From contig NZ_JAAWWL010000002.1 of the NCBI RefSeq assembly GCF_012272815.1, positions 1-64,000 of the forward strand: a stretch of DNA of 64,000 bases, written 5' to 3'. This document shows positions 20,085 to 29,404 of the stretch, piece by piece. A program made the translations under genes and the position numbers. A model generated the notes under the pieces. It made no database searches, was not told where the DNA came from, and was given only the letters and a program-made list of their open reading frames with translations. Positions within the stretch are counted from its first letter, which is position 1, and the number at the start of each line of letters is the position of its first letter. This stretch comes from Croceivirga thetidis (GTDB lineage Bacteria; Bacteroidota; Bacteroidia; Flavobacteriales; Flavobacteriaceae).

Positions 20085-21815
20085 TCAAAAAACAGCAGCC
20101 GTTATTTCGAGGTCTGAATGCTCCATAGCTTTTTTCAATTCCTGTCTTATTTGATTGGCTTCTTCTAGTTTCCCTTGTTTCTCGAGGGATAGGTAAAGAC
20201 CGGTCAATGACCAACCATTTTGGCGTAATTCAGCTAAATCTTCTTTAAACGTACTTTCTGCTTCATCGTATCTTTCTGCTTTTAGTAATGCTGTACCAAG
20301 ATTTTGCCGTGGTGGTATATACCAAGCAGAAGGTTCATTGTAAACTAAACTATCTTCAATATGAACAGCATTTTTAAAGTGTGAAATAGCTTCGTCAAAG
20401 CGCGCCTCCATCAAAGCAATTTCCCCTGAAACTATTTCTGAAGCTAGAGTCGCTATTGTATGACTTGAATCAAAACCTACAGCCATCATATTTTTCAAGT
20501 CATCATCCAAAAGCATTGCTTCGATAGCTTCAAGTTCCTCTTTTGCCTCTTTTAGGTTTTCCTTTTTCGCAAAAGCCACCCCTCTAGCATAATGCCAAAT
20601 AAGACGTAAGTGTTTAATTTCTTGATTTGGAGGTGGCGTGGTCAGAATATCATTCCATTTGCCAAATCGCACGTAGGACAGTAAGGGTGTGGCGGCGAAA
20701 TTTTGGAGGAAGTGCAAATCTTTCATCTCACCAACCGGAACCTTTTCAGCTGTTTTTTTTGCGGCATCAATGGCAATTTCACTATGCCCCAATAAACTGG
20801 CCGCAGACCAAAGAAAATGGACATTGTGAGGGTAATAGGCCAATGGATACATTCCTTGTGCATAACATTGTGAAATGTAATCTTCATCTGCCAATATCGC
20901 TTTTTGATTGACCTTTACGGCATCAAGATATCTTCCTACTCGTATATAAATGTGTGAAGGCATATGCACGATATGTCCGGCAGAAGGCATTAGGTTACCT
21001 AAAGAATCTGCACTTTGAACGGCCAAATCAGGATTTGGAAGTTCAACCATATGAATATAATAGTGATGTGCACCGGGATTTTTCGGATTAATTTTAATTG
21101 CTTTTTCCAAGCCTTTTTTTGCTTCTGCAATACCATTCATGGGCTCATTGCTTTCATTCCAATAATTCCATCTTGTAGTATTCATAACTGATGCGGCAAA
21201 AAGGGTTAAAATGTCAGTATCATCCGGAAATTTTTTGACAACTTTTTGCATTGCCTCCATGTAACGTTCGTCAAGTATATTTAAATCAATGGTGGTATCG
21301 GCCGAATATCTCACTGATAATGCTTCAATTAAAGCTTTTTCCTTCGAATCTGCCTTTGAAACATGCTTTAATGCCTTGAGTGCCGCTTCATTTGCCTTGA
21401 TTCTTCTTTTGCTATCAGGAATCGGATCATTAATATTTGGACCTAAAGCGTAGGCTTGACCCCAATAAGTCATGGGTGAAGATGGGTCTAACCTTGAGGC
21501 CTCCAAAAATGAGCGGTGGGCTTCGGCATGGTTAAACGCATAAGTTAGCTTTAAACCTTGGTCAAAAAACATTTGACAATCTGGTTCATCGGTAGAAATC
21601 TTTAAATGATGATTTCCTAGACCTTCAAATATTGGTGCAATTTGTTGGGTGCTATCAACGGCTTCCAACATAAAGTTTGCAACGGTACATTTCATAAAAT
21701 TTAAAGAAGCCAATTGTCTTTCTGACGATTTTTTCTTTTCGTTCAATAAAATGGTTATGGAAACCAAAAGAAAAATTGCGAAAAGTAGATACGTGTTTTG
21801 TTTGAAGCTTTTCAT
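20085..21815 (-). CDS. TPR-repeat protein, membrane-anchored or exported
   Basis: A 576-residue protein from ATG 21815 (a TTG seven codons upstream would lengthen it). The N-terminal hydrophobic segment (YLLFAIFLLVSITILL) is a signal anchor or signal peptide. The body has tetratricopeptide-like repeats, for example 'FDQGLKLTYAFNHAEAHRSFLEASRLDP', and 'ARFDEAISHFKNAVHIED...NLGTALLKAERYDEAESTF' near the C-terminus. The pattern 'MPSHIYIRVGRYLDAVKVNQKAI' and the His-rich 'GAHHYYIHMVE' recur in a family of bacterial TPR proteins without known function. It converges on the nitronate monooxygenase-like gene with a 5-base gap. Confidence 0.82.
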   Translation of the reverse strand: MKSFKQNTYLLFAIFLLVSITILLNEKKKSSERQLASLNFMKCTVANFMLEAVDSTQQIAPIFEGLGNHHLKISTDEPDCQMFFDQGLKLTYAFNHAEAHRSFLEASRLDPSSPMTYWGQAYALGPNINDPIPDSKRRIKANEAALKALKHVSKADSKEKALIEALSVRYSADTTIDLNILDERYMEAMQKVVKKFPDDTDILTLFAASVMNTTRWNYWNESNEPMNGIAEAKKGLEKAIKINPKNPGAHHYYIHMVELPNPDLAVQSADSLGNLMPSAGHIVHMPSHIYIRVGRYLDAVKVNQKAILADEDYISQCYAQGMYPLAYYPHNVHFLWSAASLLGHSEIAIDAAKKTAEKVPVGEMKDLHFLQNFAATPLLSYVRFGKWNDILTTPPPNQEIKHLRLIWHYARGVAFAKKENLKEAKEELEAIEAMLLDDDLKNMMAVGFDSSHTIATLASEIVSGEIALMEARFDEAISHFKNAVHIEDSLVYNEPSAWYIPPRQNLGTALLKAERYDEAESTFKEDLAELRQNGWSLTGLYLSLEKQGKLEEANQIRQELKKAMEHSDLEITAAVF

Positions 21816-22038
21816 TTGATTGAAATTAATGTTCAAAATAAAATATCAACGCGGAGAAATCCGGTATAGGGGGGAAGGTCAGGTCTTGGTGGAGTTAATT
21901 CTGCTGTAAGTATTGTAAAGTACTAAAAAAAAGCAAATTAAGTCCAATTTTCAAGCGTTAATCTGAAATTGAAGTAGACAAGGTAGTAGCATACTATTCA
22001 ATTCAAACTTTAACTAGTTGCTTCCTTGTATCAAACCT

Positions 22039-22046
22039 TATATTTG
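22039..22046 (+). promoter_or_regulatory. Predicted -7 promoter box (TATATTTG)
   Basis: Exact TAnnTTTG match ending six bases before the ATG at 22053, so the 5' leader would be only one or two bases. It rules against an upstream TTG start at 22026. Confidence 0.55.
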
Positions 22047-22052
22047 TGTCCT

Positions 22053-22502
22053 ATGAAAAACCTATTATTTGGTCTGGTATTGCTATTCTTTATAAAGGGA
22101 AATGCTCAAATAGAGAATGACAAAATCCTTCATTTTGTGGGAGGTAATCTCTACGGTTTGGCTGGCGCTGGAATTGCAAAACAAGTTTCAAATGGGAATC
22201 GTTTTTGGACGTTCGCTGGTGCAATCGGCGGAAGTGCGCTGGTTGGTTTAGGTAAGGAGGCCATAGATTCAAACCCAAATGGCTCTGGTTGGGATAATGG
22301 CGATTTATTGGCTACAATTCTTGGGGGAGCTACCGTTGGAATTACTATTGATATTTTTACAGACCATAAAAAAAATAGAAAAACTAAGCCTCAGGGCGGT
22401 TTAACGGTCGGGTTCGTACCCGAATTACAAGAACTTCAGATGGTTGACAATAGGCTTCCAACACTTTCGGAATTAGCGTTGCCTACCCATATTTTAGATT
22501 AA
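22053..22502 (+). CDS. Small exported YfiM/DUF2279-like protein
   Basis: A 149-residue protein with a signal peptide (MKNLLFGLVLLFFIKGNAQ). The core 'NDKILHFVGGNLYGLAG' followed by Gly/Ala-rich helices and 'WDNGDLLATILGGATVG' resembles the arrangement 'DK.xHF..G ... D.xDl.An..G' of YfiM-like envelope proteins. Two or three hydrophobic helices are visible (AGAGIA..., FAGAIGGSALVGL, LLATILGGATVGITI). No function is known. Its last 9 bases overlap the 3' end of the convergent DUF58 gene. Confidence 0.65.
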   Translation: MKNLLFGLVLLFFIKGNAQIENDKILHFVGGNLYGLAGAGIAKQVSNGNRFWTFAGAIGGSALVGLGKEAIDSNPNGSGWDNGDLLATILGGATVGITIDIFTDHKKNRKTKPQGGLTVGFVPELQELQMVDNRLPTLSELALPTHILD

Positions 22503-23828
22503 TCCTCGAGCTTTGATTTCTAAATACTTATTTATGGTATTTATAGTCAAATCTTCTGGTTTTGTTAGGATTGTTTGAATACCGTATTTCCTCAATTCAT
22601 TTACGATGCGTTTTTTTTCGTAAATAAACTTTTCCGCTATTGTTTGCTCAAAAATTTGATGGGTGTTTTTTGGTGGTTTTGAGGCAAAGTCCTGTAATTC
22701 GGTATTTTCGAAAAAGATGACAACCAACAAATGGTTTTTTGAAATGGCCTGTAGATATGGTAATTGCCGATGCAATGCATCTAAGGTTTCAAAATTGGTG
22801 TAAAGTAAGAGAAGACTTCTTTGGTTTAGGTTTCTTTTAATATCGATATATAATCGACTGAAATCACTTTCTACGAAGTTGGTATCCAAATTATATAGGG
22901 TCTCAAGAATCAAATTCATTTGAGAACTTCTTCTGTCAGCAACAACTCGATTTTGAATGGCATTGCTAAAAGCAAACATACCGGCCTTGTCATTTTTTTT
23001 AATCGCTATGTTACTAATGACCAAGGTTGCATTAATTGCATAATCCAATAATTTAAGACCATTGAAAGGCATTTTCATAACCCGTCCCTTATCAATAACT
23101 GAATAAATTGGTTGTGATTTTTCATCCTGATACTGATTAACCATCAATTGGTTTCTTTTGGCAGTTGCTTTCCAATTAATGTTACGAATGTCATCGCCTA
23201 TTACATAGTCTTTAATCTGTTCAAATTCCATAGTGTGGCCGATGCGACGAATTTTCTTTAGGCCATATTCAAAAAGTCTATTTGAGAATGCGATTAAATC
23301 GTATTTCCTTAATTGTAAGAATGAGGGATACACTGGAATTTCTGCTGCTTGATCAAATTGAAACCTTCTGGCCAACAAACCTAAAGGGGAAGAGGCGAAA
23401 ATATTTAAACTGCCGAACGAATAGGAACCTCGCTCTGTTGGTCTAATATGGTAGTTGTAAAATTTGGCAGCTCCAGATTTTAAGTTGCTTTCAAGACCAA
23501 AATCACGCTTCTGAAATTGAAAGGGCAACTCGTCTATAATTTTTATCGTTGCTGTAAATAAATAGGTGTTTGAAATGTTTATTGGGATAGGGTTTTCATC
23601 ACCATTAGAAAGCTTATCTGGTAATTCACGCTTGCCTTCAATCCGTCCTTTTGAAACGAAAAGTAAAAGAATATCCGCTACAATCAACAACACAAAAACG
23701 TAAAATAAGATTTGAAAAACACCCAATAGATTTTGAAAAATGAATGCCACCAAAAAACCTATCAAAATGCATGTTAGCACAATGAAAAATCGTTTTTGTA
23801 GAAATACATTTTTAAAAACCTTCTTCAC
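22494..23828 (-). CDS. DUF58 domain protein of the MoxR cluster
   Basis: About 444 residues. Two membrane helices near the N-terminus (FFIVLTCILIGFLVAF and FYVFVLLIVADILLLF) precede the DUF58 core: 'EFEQIKDYVIGDDIRNINWKATAKRNQLMVNQY', then a VWA-like region ('YSVIDKGRVM'). DUF58 proteins accompany MoxR ATPases and are thought to act as their adaptors or clients. No ATG is available at the N-terminus. I prefer GTG at 23828, directly after the MoxR stop, because the frame then begins shortly before the 'LQKRFF' membrane segment typical of homologues. TTG 23867 would overlap MoxR by 38 bases. Confidence 0.88.
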   Translation of the reverse strand: MKKVFKNVFLQKRFFIVLTCILIGFLVAFIFQNLLGVFQILFYVFVLLIVADILLLFVSKGRIEGKRELPDKLSNGDENPIPINISNTYLFTATIKIIDELPFQFQKRDFGLESNLKSGAAKFYNYHIRPTERGSYSFGSLNIFASSPLGLLARRFQFDQAAEIPVYPSFLQLRKYDLIAFSNRLFEYGLKKIRRIGHTMEFEQIKDYVIGDDIRNINWKATAKRNQLMVNQYQDEKSQPIYSVIDKGRVMKMPFNGLKLLDYAINATLVISNIAIKKNDKAGMFAFSNAIQNRVVADRRSSQMNLILETLYNLDTNFVESDFSRLYIDIKRNLNQRSLLLLYTNFETLDALHRQLPYLQAISKNHLLVVIFFENTELQDFASKPPKNTHQIFEQTIAEKFIYEKKRIVNELRKYGIQTILTKPEDLTINTINKYLEIKARGLI

Positions 23829-23829
23829 C

Positions 23830-24825
23830 TTAACGGGGTATTTCAATTGATTCCACCAACTGATCAATCACCTTTTCAGGAGTAAGCCCTTCCATCTCGC
23901 GTTCTGGAGTCAAGATGATTCGGTGTCTTAAGATGGGTTTGGTAACTTTTTTAATGTCTTCTGGCGTAATGAAATCACGTCCGTTCATAACAGCCAATGC
24001 TTTAGATGCATCCATAATGGCAATAGAAGCCCTTGGTGAAGCCCCTAAATACAGACTAGCATTGGTTCTTGTGTTTTCAACAATAGAAGCGATGTACCTT
24101 AAAAGATTGCTTTCTACTATGACCTCTTTAATTATGTTTTGGTATTCTGCAATTTCTTTAGCGGTCAAAACAGTTTCTACAAACGCTTCTTCATCTTTAT
24201 TTTTAAGGTCGTGTTTACTCTCTAATATTTTAATCTCTTCTTCCAATGATGGATAATCTACGTTGATTTTAAAGAGAAAACGATCTAGTTGGGCTTCAGG
24301 TAGGCGATACGTACCTTCTTGTTCTACAGGGTTTTGGGTAGCAAATACCAAAAAAGGAGCTTGCATTTGATATTCTTTGCCATCAATGGTAATTTGGCGC
24401 TCTGCCATAGCTTCAAACAATGCCGATTGTGTCTTGGCCGGAGCCCGATTGATTTCATCAATTAATATCAAGTTTGAAAACAAAGGACCTTTTTTGAATT
24501 CGAATTCTGAGGTTTTAACATTAAAGACCGACGTACCTAAAATGTCGCTGGGCATTAAATCTGGGGTGAATTGAATTCGATTGAAATCAACATTCATTGT
24601 ACGGGCCAATAGTTTGGCTGTAACAGTTTTAGCAACACCTGGCACTCCTTCAATTAAAGAATGTCCATTTGCCAAAATTGATATGATAAGTAGTTCTATC
24701 ATATCGTGTTGCCCGATGATAACTTTGCCCAACTCCGCTTTAATTTTTTCAACGGCTTCTTGCAATTTTGCAAGGTCTATTCTTGAGCTAAATTCCAATG
24801 GATTATTTTCTTGGGTTGTTTCCAT
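23830..24825 (-). CDS. MoxR-family AAA+ ATPase
   Basis: A 331-residue cytoplasmic ATPase. Walker A is 'EGVPGVAKT', Walker B 'LILIDEINRAP', sensor 1 'FATQNP', followed by 'EGTYRLPEAQLDRFLF' and the C-terminal lid domain ('GASPRASIAIMDASKALA', 'RDFITPEDIKKV'). MoxR ATPases act as chaperones that assemble or activate membrane and periplasmic complexes, usually with VWA-domain partners. Here it lies between DUF4350 and DUF58 genes with one-base spacing on each side, so it is clearly part of an operon of six leftward genes (28640 to 22494). Confidence 0.95.
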   Translation of the reverse strand: METTQENNPLEFSSRIDLAKLQEAVEKIKAELGKVIIGQHDMIELLIISILANGHSLIEGVPGVAKTVTAKLLARTMNVDFNRIQFTPDLMPSDILGTSVFNVKTSEFEFKKGPLFSNLILIDEINRAPAKTQSALFEAMAERQITIDGKEYQMQAPFLVFATQNPVEQEGTYRLPEAQLDRFLFKINVDYPSLEEEIKILESKHDLKNKDEEAFVETVLTAKEIAEYQNIIKEVIVESNLLRYIASIVENTRTNASLYLGASPRASIAIMDASKALAVMNGRDFITPEDIKKVTKPILRHRIILTPEREMEGLTPEKVIDQLVESIEIPR

Positions 24826-24826
24826 G

Positions 24827-26035
24827 TTAAGATTTAAATGCGGTGATTTTTTTGTTCAACTGAATGAGGTCTTGCTCAGAGTTGATTGGTTTTCCCTTTA
24901 GGTAAATGATGAACTCCATGAGCTTTTTAACTTCTTCGTATGGTTTCGCTGACTTAGATGCGATAACCTTAAATGTGTTTTCGTTTATGGTAGTTGTATC
25001 TATATAATATCGTTCACGTAAAAAGGCTAAAAAGTAATTCAATTTTTTTTCGATAAGGTCATTATAATCTTTGCTCTGATAATATAGGGAACCAACAGTT
25101 CTAGCGAATTCAACCGAAGAGTTTTGAATTGGTTCTATAACAGGTATAATACGTTGCTCTCGTTTTGCCCTAAAAATTACAAAGAGCAGTAATCCGATAA
25201 TCATGAGGTAGTAGGCCCATTTCAATGCATCTTGATTAAGAACAAACCGCATTGGGGAATCAATTATTACGCGACCTGATTTTTTATAATTATCCCAGAA
25301 TATTTTGTCGGTATCTATATAGGAAAGGACATTTGCTGCGTAATCGGAATTACCACCAAGTAAATAATAATTTGCAAAAGCTTGGGGGGTAGAATGAATA
25401 AAAATATCGCCTCTACCGAATTTGGTTTTTATAAAGTTCGGCAACTTTATTTTTTCTGCAGGTTCTGGAACAAATTCATTTTTACGAAGAAATTCCAAAT
25501 AACCCAAGATTGTTGTGTTTGCCGTATCAACTTTGGTGATTTGGGTGTTGTTCAATCCTCTTGCAAATGAAAATTTTTGACCTTTAAATTTTTGATGGGT
25601 CAAATCGACCAATACAGTGTCTTCAGTTATAGTATAATCACTTCTGATGACCAAGTTCAATGTGTCCGCTAAATTATAACTGATTGAATTTGTAGATAAA
25701 AAGACCGAGTTTCCTTTTTCGACGAAACTCAATAATTGATTGAGTTCTTGTTGATCTAAATCCACAAAATCATTGATCAGCATGTAATTGGATTTTTCGG
25801 TAGAATCCAATGCGATCAAAACATCGTACAAGCTCTCTTCGATAGTCTCAATTTGACTGTTCGGAAAAATAGTGGGGAGTTCATTGTGAAGTACATAACA
25901 CCCAAATGGAATTTTGTCATTCAAAGTATACGAAGGGCGCCAATCTAGTGGTCTGGGTCTAATAATTTCCGATGCTATGATGCCCAATAATACCAAACCG
26001 AAAATCCATAATATGATTTTTGCACGCCTTTCCAT
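24827..26035 (-). CDS. DUF4350 domain membrane protein
   Basis: A 402-residue protein with an N-terminal membrane helix (ILWIFGLVLLGIIASEI), a periplasmic domain of about 250 residues, and a second helix (WAYYLMIIGLLLFVIF) followed by a cytoplasmic tail. The start 'RPRPLDWRPSYTLNDKIPFGCYVL' is characteristic of DUF4350. The periplasmic part resembles a GATase-like fold ('LLSFVEKGNSVFLSTN'). No function is known outside its link to MoxR clusters. It starts one base after the DUF4129 gene ends. Confidence 0.88.
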   Translation of the reverse strand: MERRAKIILWIFGLVLLGIIASEIIRPRPLDWRPSYTLNDKIPFGCYVLHNELPTIFPNSQIETIEESLYDVLIALDSTEKSNYMLINDFVDLDQQELNQLLSFVEKGNSVFLSTNSISYNLADTLNLVIRSDYTITEDTVLVDLTHQKFKGQKFSFARGLNNTQITKVDTANTTILGYLEFLRKNEFVPEPAEKIKLPNFIKTKFGRGDIFIHSTPQAFANYYLLGGNSDYAANVLSYIDTDKIFWDNYKKSGRVIIDSPMRFVLNQDALKWAYYLMIIGLLLFVIFRAKREQRIIPVIEPIQNSSVEFARTVGSLYYQSKDYNDLIEKKLNYFLAFLRERYYIDTTTINENTFKVIASKSAKPYEEVKKLMEFIIYLKGKPINSEQDLIQLNKKITAFKS

Positions 26036-26036
26036 A

Positions 26037-26753
26037 TTAACGTGGAATGATTTGGTTCATTTTTTCAAACTGATTTGCTGCCCTACTGAACAGACTTTCG
26101 GTGATGGGTTGTTCACCATACCAAACATAATCGTACAAATACGCTAGCTCTTTAAAACCAGATTGTAATTTGGGCTCCTGGATTTCTTGATGGTATTCAG
26201 AGTTTGTCTTTTCAAAATGCCATTCAATAAGTTCCTTTTGGGATAATCGTTTTAGCAGTTTTAGAAAGTGGTATCTCACAGCCAAACGATAATCTTTATT
26301 TTTCAATGCATCTTTAAGTAAGCTATCAAAATCAATGGCTTCAATATGTTGCTCGGCGAGTTCAATGTCGGCAAAGGACTTGGCTTTTTTTGAAAAAATG
26401 GCTTCAAAGCGTTCATTAACGAACATTCGAACAATTAGGAAGATAACCAAACCGCCCATAACAATGTAGATCAACCATTTAAGCACTTCAAGTGTTCCAG
26501 GCGGAATTTGAATTCCGAATGTATCATTTAGCCAATTGCCGAACCATCTCAAAAAACGGGAAATCAGGTTTGCAGATTCACCCGTTTTTATGGTGTAATC
26601 AAATTCCTCTCCTGAATATCTTTCATTTAAGCCATCCTCAAAATTCCTTTCTTGAAGAATGGAATTTTTATCCTCCGCAAGGGACAATGAATCTTTTTCG
26701 ACTTGTGTAAAGCCAAAAAAAGAACATAAGAAAAGAAGGATTGTAATTCTCAC
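26037..26753 (-). CDS. DUF4129 domain protein
   Basis: A 238-residue protein with a signal peptide (MRITILLFLCSFFGFTQ), one central helix (WLIYIVMGGLVIFLIVRMFV) and a cytoplasmic C-terminal DUF4129 domain ('YRLAVRYHFLKLLKRLSQKELIEW', 'KELAYLYDYVWYGE'). DUF4129 sits next to transglutaminase or MoxR systems in many bacteria. It begins with GTG, and the stop TAG of the preceding gene shares its last base with this start (TAGTG), indicating translational coupling. Confidence 0.87.
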   Translation of the reverse strand: MRITILLFLCSFFGFTQVEKDSLSLAEDKNSILQERNFEDGLNERYSGEEFDYTIKTGESANLISRFLRWFGNWLNDTFGIQIPPGTLEVLKWLIYIVMGGLVIFLIVRMFVNERFEAIFSKKAKSFADIELAEQHIEAIDFDSLLKDALKNKDYRLAVRYHFLKLLKRLSQKELIEWHFEKTNSEYHQEIQEPKLQSGFKELAYLYDYVWYGEQPITESLFSRAANQFEKMNQIIPR

Positions 26754-27691
26754 TATAGTGATTCGCCTATTTGCTCAATTTTTTTCCTTGTGTGGATATT
26801 GTATGTTTTTTCATGCAAAGTATAATACAATAATCCATTGCCAAATTGGGTGAGGCATTGACCGTAAACAGCAACTATTAAAACCACACAAGTACCCAAC
26901 GTATATACGATTGTAGCCACCACTGAATTCACAAAGTCCACATCATTTTGCACCACATGAAAGGTGTAAAATCCGATAATGACCCCAGGGACGATTAAGG
27001 CAACCAAAATTAGGATTCCCAACAATAGGCCTAAAACAAAATTAACCCCGACCGAACGCCAAAAGTTTTTCGTTACAAGATTCCACCCTTCACCAAGGGC
27101 AGCTGTAACACCTTTGTTATTTTGTAACATGTCAAAAAAGGAGACCCCAACCCATGCTATTAGAAAGTATTGGATGATGTATTGGGCAAATATTCCTAGA
27201 ATAGGGATTATGGCGCAAATAATGGCGATAATCATGAATATAATGTAAATGGGTATTAACAGTAAAACAAAAAGAACAATGTTCCCTAATTGGTTTCGCG
27301 CGTACCCCCAAACCTCTTTTTTGTCAAATTGATTACCCTCTTTTTCATCATATTTGACCATATAACTGGTTGAAAGGCTATAATTTAAAATGGCGACAGC
27401 GATAAAAACAAAGAAAAATAATATACCACCGGCACCAATAAGAATTAAATAGTCTTGCTCGGATGAATCAGGTCTATTCAAACCAAAGGTGCTACGTTCT
27501 GCGGCAATCATTCCCATAAAACCGGAAACCAAGAGGTAACTGACAATTAAGAGGGCCACTAAAAAAATACCGTTGTAACTTAAAAATACATTGGTGAATT
27601 TTTTAATGTTTTGCTTGAAAAAATCAAAGTAAGTGGTGATGATATCACCAAAATCTCGATTTACCCTAAGCGGGATGTAATTTTTTTGCAT
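26753..27691 (-). CDS. Multi-pass membrane protein of the MoxR/SpoIIM cluster
   Basis: A 312-residue protein with about six membrane helices, for example 'YNGIFLVALLIVSYLLV', 'LILIGAGGILFFFVFIAVAIL', 'IVLFVLLLIPIYIIFMIIAIICAI', 'NFVLGLLLGILILVALIVPGVII' and 'VVLIVAVYGQCL'. I do not recognise a named family with certainty; it resembles integral membrane proteins found between SpoIIM and DUF4129 genes in flavobacteria. It overlaps the SpoIIM gene by 26 bases at its start and the DUF4129 gene by one base at its end. Confidence 0.82.
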   Translation of the reverse strand: MQKNYIPLRVNRDFGDIITTYFDFFKQNIKKFTNVFLSYNGIFLVALLIVSYLLVSGFMGMIAAERSTFGLNRPDSSEQDYLILIGAGGILFFFVFIAVAILNYSLSTSYMVKYDEKEGNQFDKKEVWGYARNQLGNIVLFVLLLIPIYIIFMIIAIICAIIPILGIFAQYIIQYFLIAWVGVSFFDMLQNNKGVTAALGEGWNLVTKNFWRSVGVNFVLGLLLGILILVALIVPGVIIGFYTFHVVQNDVDFVNSVVATIVYTLGTCVVLIVAVYGQCLTQFGNGLLYYTLHEKTYNIHTRKKIEQIGESL

Positions 27692-28640
27692 CTAAACGAT
27701 TTAAAATTCTAGGATATATTCCGTAATAAAAAACGATTAATAGTAATGAAGCCCCTATAATCAAAAAAGCCAACCAATTGGGCATATCGGTATAACGAGT
27801 TATAAAGCCTTCAATAAAACCTGCAACTATAAAAAACGGAATAGTGCTTACCACTACCTTAAGCCCGTCTTTCGCACCTTTCATAAATGAGACTCGTCTT
27901 GAATAGGTCTTGGGGAATAAAATACTATTGCCCATTATCAATCCGGCACAACCAGCAACAACGATTACTGAAAGTTCTATAGTGCCATGTAACCAAATCT
28001 GTTTGTTTGCTTCAAAGAACACACCCTTAGTATAAAAAAACGTTATAAAAGCACCAACCATAACACCATTACTAAATAGAATATAGGCCGTGCCAATACT
28101 GGTAATTACCCCAAAGGCAAAGGCTAAAAAGGCTACTCGAATGTTATTAATGGTAATTCCTAAAAAGCTTCCTATTTCACTACCGCTTTTATATATAGCA
28201 GCAGGATCTCCATTGGCTATGTTGTTTAGAGTTTCATTGACATATGCATCTCCTAGAATTAAGCGTACGAAAGTTGAATCATTGAGCGCAGAAACACTTC
28301 CGATGGCCACAGCGACAACAAAAATCAAGACCGATACCAATAAGGTTTTTTGATAACCTTTAAAAAATAAGGGGAATTCATACGCCCAAAAATCCACAAT
28401 GCGATTGCCGCTTTCTTTTTTGTTCTTGTAAATTTTTTGGTGGGCTTGTGAAGCAAGGGAATTTAGATACAATAAAGTTTTACTTCCTTCGTAATAGGTT
28501 TGCGCGTATGCCAAGTCGTTTGTTAGTTGAATATAACCATCTGCAAGTTCGTCTGGGTTTGTCTTGGAGTTAAGGGTGATAGCCTTTTCGAATGCTATCC
28601 ATTTTTCCTTATTTTGTTTGACAAAGGCGGCTTCGCGCAT
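27666..28640 (-). CDS. SpoIIM-family (stage II sporulation protein M-like) membrane protein
   Basis: A 324-residue protein whose N-terminus ('MREAAFVKQNKEKWIAFEKAI...ELADGYIQLTNDLAYAQTYY') and following six or so helices match the SpoIIM/DUF95 family. In sporulating Firmicutes SpoIIM helps peptidoglycan hydrolysis during engulfment; this organism is not expected to sporulate, and in Bacteroidota the protein belongs to the MoxR membrane cluster with unknown role. The ATG at 28640 is 35 bases from the divergent RDD gene, so both promoters must lie in or near that small gap. Confidence 0.9.
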   Translation of the reverse strand: MREAAFVKQNKEKWIAFEKAITLNSKTNPDELADGYIQLTNDLAYAQTYYEGSKTLLYLNSLASQAHQKIYKNKKESGNRIVDFWAYEFPLFFKGYQKTLLVSVLIFVVAVAIGSVSALNDSTFVRLILGDAYVNETLNNIANGDPAAIYKSGSEIGSFLGITINNIRVAFLAFAFGVITSIGTAYILFSNGVMVGAFITFFYTKGVFFEANKQIWLHGTIELSVIVVAGCAGLIMGNSILFPKTYSRRVSFMKGAKDGLKVVVSTIPFFIVAGFIEGFITRYTDMPNWLAFLIIGASLLLIVFYYGIYPRILNRLDAKKLHPA

Positions 28641-28675
28641 AAAATCTAATTACAGCAAGATAAAAGTACCTGTTA

Positions 28676-29401
28676 ATGGGCAACCTTCAAATCAATACAA
28701 CGCAAAATGTTAACCTTAATTATAAAATTGTCAGTATTGGTGAACGAATCGTGGCATTTTTTATAGATGCTTTTATTTTATACCTCTATGCGATTTTAGT
28801 CAATTTAATCGGCGATGCCATTGGCTATATTTATGAGGACCGATGGACCCAACGTGGTCTGGTGGCATTGATTTTTCTTCCAGCGATGGGCTACAGTTTA
28901 TTCATGCATAGCATCTTTAATGGCAGAACGGTTGGCAAGATGTTATTAAAAATGAGAGTTGTTCGTTTTGACGGTACTCCTGTACATTGGAGTAATTATT
29001 TGGTTCGATGGATGCTGCGTTTGGTTGATATCTGGATATTTTTTGGGTCAATAGGTATTTTGACATTACTCTTTTCTGAACGAAGACAGCGACTCGGAGA
29101 TGCCGCTGCCGGAACCGTTGTAATCAGTACTAAGAATAAAGTAAAGGTTTCGCATACCATCTTAGAAAATGTTGAAGAGGAATATATTCCGAAGTTCACG
29201 AACGTTTCGATATTAACGGATAAGGATGTAAGACTTATTAAGGAGACCTATCTTATTGCAAGGAAGAGTAATGATTTCAAAACACTCAAAGAACTGCGTC
29301 TAAAGGTCGAAAGCATCCTTAACTCCAATTCGGAGCTTTACGATAGTCAATATTTGGATACTGTTTTAAAGGACTATAATTACTACACTCAGAAAATTTA
29401 A
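28676..29401 (+). CDS. RDD family membrane protein
   Basis: A 241-residue protein with the RDD signature near the N-terminus ('GERIVAFFIDAFILYLYAILV') and 'FNGRTVGKMLLKMRVVRFDGTPVHWSNYLVRWMLRLVD', followed by 'SERRQRLGDAAAGTVVI'. Three or four helices are followed by a soluble C-terminal part of about 90 residues. RDD proteins are putative transporters or membrane scaffolds. The gene is divergent from the SpoIIM operon and belongs to the same conserved flavobacterial neighbourhood. The TRIC gene starts three bases after its stop. Confidence 0.9.
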   Translation: MGNLQINTTQNVNLNYKIVSIGERIVAFFIDAFILYLYAILVNLIGDAIGYIYEDRWTQRGLVALIFLPAMGYSLFMHSIFNGRTVGKMLLKMRVVRFDGTPVHWSNYLVRWMLRLVDIWIFFGSIGILTLLFSERRQRLGDAAAGTVVISTKNKVKVSHTILENVEEEYIPKFTNVSILTDKDVRLIKETYLIARKSNDFKTLKELRLKVESILNSNSELYDSQYLDTVLKDYNYYTQKI

Positions 29402-29404
29402 GGG

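Noticed and set aside
27666-28640. SpoIIM homologue as evidence of sporulation
   Set aside because: No other sporulation gene is present and the family is widespread in non-sporulating Bacteroidota.
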